A stretch of 64,000 bases of DNA from NCBI GenBank assembly GCA_009617715.1, contig VTFK01000208.1, forward strand, positions 310,001-374,000, written 5' to 3'. The DNA is from Plectrocnemia conspersa (taxonomy: Eukaryota > Arthropoda > Insecta > Trichoptera > Polycentropodidae). Under the pieces are notes generated by a model that worked only from the letters and a program-made list of their open reading frames with translations, was not told the DNA's origin and did no database searches. A program made the position numbers and the translations under genes. Shown in pieces: positions 58,568 to 64,000 of this stretch (the first letter of the stretch is position 1; each line of letters starts with the position of its first letter).

Positions 58568-61500
58568 GCAGGCATAAATTTTTCTCTGTCAAATATTTTT
58601 TTTATTGTGAAGTTTATAGGTGTATATTTCGGCTAAAACTTAATGTTCGTTCTCAATAATTTCTTCACCTATAAAGATATTTGTACCATATTTAATTTTA
58701 CTAATTTTCACAGAATATACAGAAAGATTTTTATGTTAAATATATAAATAGTTGGTTTCTCGATAGTTGATATTAGGTTTCCGAGCAAAGTGTACGTAAT
58801 TAATTTTCACTACGTTTGTACATACAGCCATTACCTCGCTTATTTACAGAATTTTAAATTATGATGGATTGAATAACAGTTCCTATTTGTGTTTGCTATG
58901 CAAATATTGTATAATATTCGAACGCAGAAATATACGGGCAAGACTGTTTGGCCAATTTGGTCGGTCAATTCACAATTAATCTGTTTGTTCTAGTAGAGTT
59001 CCGTTCTACGTCAATGATTCACTAAAGTCAATTGCCTGTTCGTTGACGCACTTAATGCATAAATGTATGTTCTCAGGTTTGTTTTTAAAACTACAAAAAA
59101 TAGGGACCTTAACTGTTTTATTGATATTTTTGTGCAAAACTGTGTTTACAAGCGAGGAAAATCTATTTTTGTCAACAATTTATTAAAGGCAGATTTATAC
59201 CGTTTTAATATTACATACATGTTAAACTTAGACACAAAGTTTGTCGCACGTGAAATAATAAATATTATATTTATGGTTAAAAGTAGGCATTCTGATTTTT
59301 TGATGATGATTTTCATTTTTTGAAAAAGAGAATTTCCGACTTTCTCGAGAAATTTTCATGAATGAAAAAATGTATGTATACGTTAAAGTATTGCAGATAC
59401 ATTATTACACATGGTTCTTAAAATAACTCTTTAAAAAAACATGCCATATAAAGTATAATCAAACATCCTCGTTCTTTTTTTTTGATAAAAAAATTTCGTC
59501 CGTTGAAAAATTCCTCTAGTTTTGTGTTGATGTTGGTTCTCTTGTCCATCGATTAAAATATTTTGAATTCTTTCTTTATTAATTTGTAAGTTGTTGTTTT
59601 TCTTACACTACTTTCTGTAAGGCTAAAAGAAATTTCTTTCTCTAATTGTTGCGCCAATTATAAATTTTCAATTTCATATGGTCCTTAGAATTCATCGAGC
59701 CATTAAATTATCTGCGAATAATTTCTTTCTCCATTTTATATATTTCTGATTTTGAAGAATAACTAAAGAAGTCATTATTTTTTTGACTGGTGAAAGATTC
59801 TGGATTTTGCAAATATTTAATTAGTGACATCAATGTCTGGTTTCTTGATTATATCATTTCTCTTTAACTGCCTATTGAAATTTTGAGCTTAGCTCAGAAT
59901 TTATATTTTTCAATTGTTTTAATAAAAAATGTAAGGTCCTTTTGACCGTCAATAAAAATCGTGAGACAATTGTCAATAACATCTGTTGTTCAGACTTCTA
60001 AATAACAGACGATAATCAAGAAATACAGTTAAGCAAAAATCACAGTTTTCGTTTTACGATTCAAACGGTTTCGCACACGTTTTCGCCTAATCATCCCGTA
60101 ATTGAACGTCGTCCGTCACAATTGCCAGAGCGGTCACCGGAGGTCAACGGTCCACTGATTCCAAAGCTAAAGGTCGTCCACCGAGTCCTTGGTGGTTATT
60201 ATTGTTTGATTAATGCACGCGTGTCTGAGTCACTACTATAATAGTGGTGCATTCGACGTGTGCTATACGCTCATAGTCAAGTGGGCGAACGGTGAAGTTC
60301 CGATGCACTAATGGGAGCTTTTGAGAAACGAGCTTTCGACGGATCTGTTCAATTATTGTGTTTTTTTTTGTATGCGGTGATCGTCTGTGATTATTTATAG
60401 CGACAGGGCGTCGCCCCGACACAAAAACTCGTCAGTATTTATGAGAAGAGTGATGCTGAAAAGACAAGTCTGCAATCTTTATTAGACTTCTGTGACGCTG
60501 TATAAAAGTTGTGGGACATCGGCGCTTCGAGTTATCGTGGATATTTGTAGCGATGAAGGCCGGAAAATCTGAATTATTAAGATATTAAAAAAATACCATA
60601 GCTATACATACATGAATATAAATATAATCGAATGGAGGCTTAGTCAATAACAATACATTTTATTTTACGTATACATAATATAATATATATTGTCCTTTTC
60701 TCAGCGCAGCGTCTTTTAATCTGCTAGCTTTTCACAATAACCAAAGCGGTTATCTCTCAATAATTTGTTTTCATTCCGTAGCGTTGGCTTATTATCGTTA
60801 TTGTTCAGTTCATCTCTGCGTTATCCGGATAAGTACGATCGCAATGGGGAAAATGGCGCACATTAAAGCTGGTTTTATATTCTTCCTGTCTCTAATTATC
60901 GGTGTACTGTATTTTTCTTCTTCTCGACGATGCGGAATATTTAATTTCCTTATCTTTGCTGGTAATCATTTCCTCGATTCCGCTGTAGCAGATCATGATT
61001 TTTCACGGATCTTAGTTCTCGTAAACTAAACCATTTCCGTGGTGCGCCTTCGTATGGTATGTTTTGTGGTATTATAATTTTAATTTTAATAATATCACGT
61101 ACAAAAATGTTTATTAAAGAGGTCCGAATATAAATTCACATTGATTTCTTATGTTATTATATTTCATCATATATATGTTGTTTTTTTTACAGGTAAGATT
61201 AACTTTAAGATTAAATAAAACATATAAAAATCATGGTAATGGTCATTGTATTGGTTTTACAGTTTTACAGTACAGTTAATGTATATTACAAATGAACATA
61301 TATTTTCACTAGCGTTTTAGTAAAATAATATGCAAATATATTTACACCATATATCTACTAGTAAAAATATAATTTAACTGATAACACTAGTGAAATTATA
61401 TCCTGCTGTAAAATCTTTGTGAAACATCTATTTGTTGTTAAAACTTTTGAGTAGAATATCACAGATTTCGCAGTACTTAGCTTTCTAAAAAAATATATGT

Positions 61501-62463
61501 TGTACAATATTTCCTGATAGAATAATTAATTGTAGGAGATTGTGTTGTACGAACCGTGTTATATATACAGTGTTTTACCGCATTAAAATCGTTTCATATC
61601 AATTGTATTGTGTTTAAAAAATCTTGATACGATGATTTATTAATAGATTCTGGATTTTTAACGAGTAATTAAACGATGATGTGATAATTTAACATCCTGT
61701 ATGCCCACAAACGTTCGATTAAAAAAACACCGATATTGTTTTGTAATGCATTTTTATAATGATAATGCGGTAAACCACAAACTTGAGCGGTAAATGGTAA
61801 GTCTCATGACTAGCGTATTTTTTCGATACACACCTAAGTACTTTGCGTTATGATGTCATGAAATATAGAATAAGCTGTAATGTTTTATGCGCAGATAAAA
61901 ATCTCTCCTGCCCACAATCCGAAATGAGTTCAGTGGGCTGTGTCTGATTGCGTTTTTTCTTCTCTTCTTCAGCGGTCGTTTTCATTCTTGACTCTTTTTG
62001 TTTCAGGTGAGTAATTTGCCGGAATAAAAGGTAGCGGTCTTCTTTTTCCGCCTAGCATCGGTTTATCGGACCATGAACGTAGAGGACGAAGGCATGGCAG
62101 TCGTTACGTAACGAGGGATACAAAGGTATGCGATGAAAATTTACAAACACGCTGTTGAAGCTTAGGGATCGATGTATATATTATAGTTATGACGTAATAG
62201 ACTTCATATTATTAAATAAATTAGTATAAAAAATATCCGAACACCTACAAGGTATAACATCATAAAACGACTAATGTCGTAATGAGGTTAGTGGCGCATA
62301 ATTTGTGATAAATATTTTAATGGATTAATATTGCGCAAGTTGAGCCAAATCTTACAGTTGCAGTTTTTATATATATATATATGTGTACATCATACAAAAA
62401 AACGCCAAAAAAGATGATAACAGCTTATTTAATATATGCGATTTATCACAGAATCGTATTCAG
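58568..62463. other. A+T-rich DNA with repeat copy and possible regulatory blocks
   Basis: About 59845-59960 repeats the 34.03-34.13 kb sequence (shared TTGAGCTTAGCTCAGAAT-like core). GC-balanced unique blocks lie at about 60050-60550 and 60770-61050. Near 61968-62125 an acceptor (CTTCTTCAG), a TTTCAG/GTGAGT and a donor ACAAAG/GTATGC flank a short uORF-like ATG. It could be a leader exon, but coding potential is lacking. Confidence 0.35.
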
Positions 62464-62980
62464 GGCCGCCGAGAGTGAACCTGGGCCCTGGGAAAACAAT
62501 GATTCCGGGCCTCATGACAAAAATAGCATTTTATATATTTTTTGAATAAATAATAATAGTTTAACATTAACCCTTTCTATGCTACAAATAAAATATGCTA
62601 TAAAAAATATCTACTCATAATATTTACCTGATAATTAGTCGTGTTTTCTTTGCTGTTCAGTGTTGCCATATAGTGAATTTCCAGTCCAGGTCAAAATGTG
62701 AATTTTTGCATTCTGAGAGCTTTTGCGCTCTTTTATTGACTCAGTTGTTATGAATCAATTGCATCGGTTCCTAATCACACCTCCGAAAAATTCACGCCTT
62801 AAGAGAAAACACGATATAGATGGCTATTTTGGCAATGATACTAGACGCAGGGTCGAACGTATTGTCTCTGGCGTGCGCCTTCTCATAGAAAGGCTTGCTT
62901 TTATTGGCGGTGATAATGGGTGGTTAACATCTCTATATTTAAGAATTTCGAAAAACAATGGTAATTGATGCGGTGTAAAA
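62464..62980 (+). pseudogene. Probable hAT relic with ZMYM1-type transposase fragment
   Basis: A hAT-like left terminus CAGGGCCGCCGAGAG starts at 62464. An 81-codon plus ORF (62723-62968) ends in RRRVERIVSGVRLLIERLAF then a GGDNG...SKNNGN stretch. This resembles the N-terminal block (roughly R..V..I.....FL..Q.LAFRG) of hAT transposases of the ZMYM1/P52rIPK group. No right end was found. Confidence 0.45.
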
Positions 62981-64000
62981 TGTTTTGCCTTTGGCGCTGT
63001 TCTTTTTACATAAAAAATAATTTTGTGTTTGTGCAATATTTCCTATTATTGCCGTTGGTATTTTGTGGTACTTTGATCTCTCTTCAGCTGTGTGATGTAT
63101 GTGTTTTTAACTTTCGTAAATGTGTAGATACTTTTCTAGTGTAAAAAAATTCTCTTTTCGTTGTTCAAGTTGCCGTTATTGTGACCTCTAAATTGTGCCT
63201 AATAGCGTATCTGGTTTAGTTGGTATTTTACTTAAAGAAAAAATTAACATTTTACTTTTAACATAAAATTTATTTGGTTTCGGTTTTTTCAATGTAAAAT
63301 TTAATAAGAAATGCAAATTAAAAACAAATGTTGTAACAAACTATGTAAAAATAACTATTAGTTGGTCCCGGGCGAAACTAGGTGACATAGCTATTTTCTG
63401 TGTCGTACAGTATTAGTATAATAATAATAAATTAATCATTTAATTTTCCACGTCATTTGTGAAAGTCAGTCATTAAAAATGACATTAGCTTCTATCGTAA
63501 TAAATTATTATTAAAAATGGAGAAATCTGCAAGTAAACTATAATAAAAAATTAATTTATATTCATGAAAAATCGTTTTATTAATTTTTTTAACTACCATA
63601 AGAATATCTCACAGTTAATTATATTATTTATTATAACTATTCAATGTAATTAACGCTCTTTGTTTAAATCAATACAATATTGCTTTCAATAGCCAATTTT
63701 ATTTTAATATTTATTATTGTTTTTGTATATTTTTTGGTTCATTTCATTTCATTGTTGACAATAACAATAGCACGAATCCCACGCGGTAGTTAACTCATTT
63801 TTTATACGAATCCTGCGTCTTATCTGGTCAGATCGACGGCCGTCAATTGCCACCTCGTAATGCCATATTTTCAGCATGATCTATAAGGTGAAAGTTTCGG
63901 ATCAACGCTATTTTTTGCTCTCTTTTTTTTTTTTTGACGAAAACGGTACGAGACCGCTTTTTTTCTTCCCCACCGAACCAGTTTTCTTTTTTTTGCGCAA
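62981..64000. other. A+T-rich DNA to the right edge
   Basis: No exon or bounded transposon. The last 200 bases are pyrimidine-rich with a long T run (around 63925) and GC-richer words, possibly approaching another exon or promoter outside the window. Confidence 0.35.

Noticed and set aside
60784..61029. 81-codon ORF with a membrane-like segment
   Set aside because: The hydrophobic stretch arises from T-rich codons, and there is no supporting promoter or splice structure.

Overview
This window is insect nuclear DNA. It is about two thirds A+T, has short spliced introns, three recognisable metazoan genes and a dense mix of arthropod transposons (jockey, Ty3/gypsy-type LTR, mariner, hAT, piggyBac). 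The order cannot be fixed from the sequence; a hemipteran or similar insect would fit. No prokaryotic genes, CRISPR arrays or confident tRNA/rRNA genes were seen.

Layout. 1-2.15 kb, minus strand: the 5' exons of a CLPB/SKD3-type mitochondrial disaggregase (presequence, ankyrin repeats, start of the region before the AAA+ motor), running off the left edge. 2.4-8.7 kb: a young nested retrotransposon. A short non-autonomous LTR element (tRNA-Trp-type primer site, 457-bp LTRs, 219-bp internal tandem repeats) carries in its 5' LTR an apparently intact 4.25-kb jockey element with both ORFs and an 11-bp target duplication. 9.2-14.1 kb, plus strand: a three-domain dsRNA-binding protein best read as R2D2, the Dicer-2 partner of the siRNA pathway; its large intron holds a piggyBac MITE and two adjoining hAT elements. 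15.7-17.3 kb: a decayed jockey-clade relic. 17.5-21.0 kb, plus strand: a complete eIF4G2/NAT1/DAP5 gene in 11 exons, with no in-frame AUG (or GUG) in its GC-rich first exon and one GC-AG intron.

21-64 kb: a gene-poor, A+T-rich expanse of more than 40 kb. It holds transposon relics, scattered GC-richer unique blocks that look like regulatory DNA, and a few isolated exon-like islands with good splice donors (24.8, 36.3 and 53.0 kb). The first two end in the same splice phase, so they could be alternative first exons of one large plus-strand gene whose body lies beyond the right edge.

Candidates for something new: a 168-nt hairpin at 43.2 kb whose arm differences are mostly G:U-compatible on the plus strand (possible hairpin siRNA source), the non-AUG start of NAT1, and the nested LTR/jockey element. 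All calls were made by eye from translated sequence, splice motifs and repeats; no database search was run.
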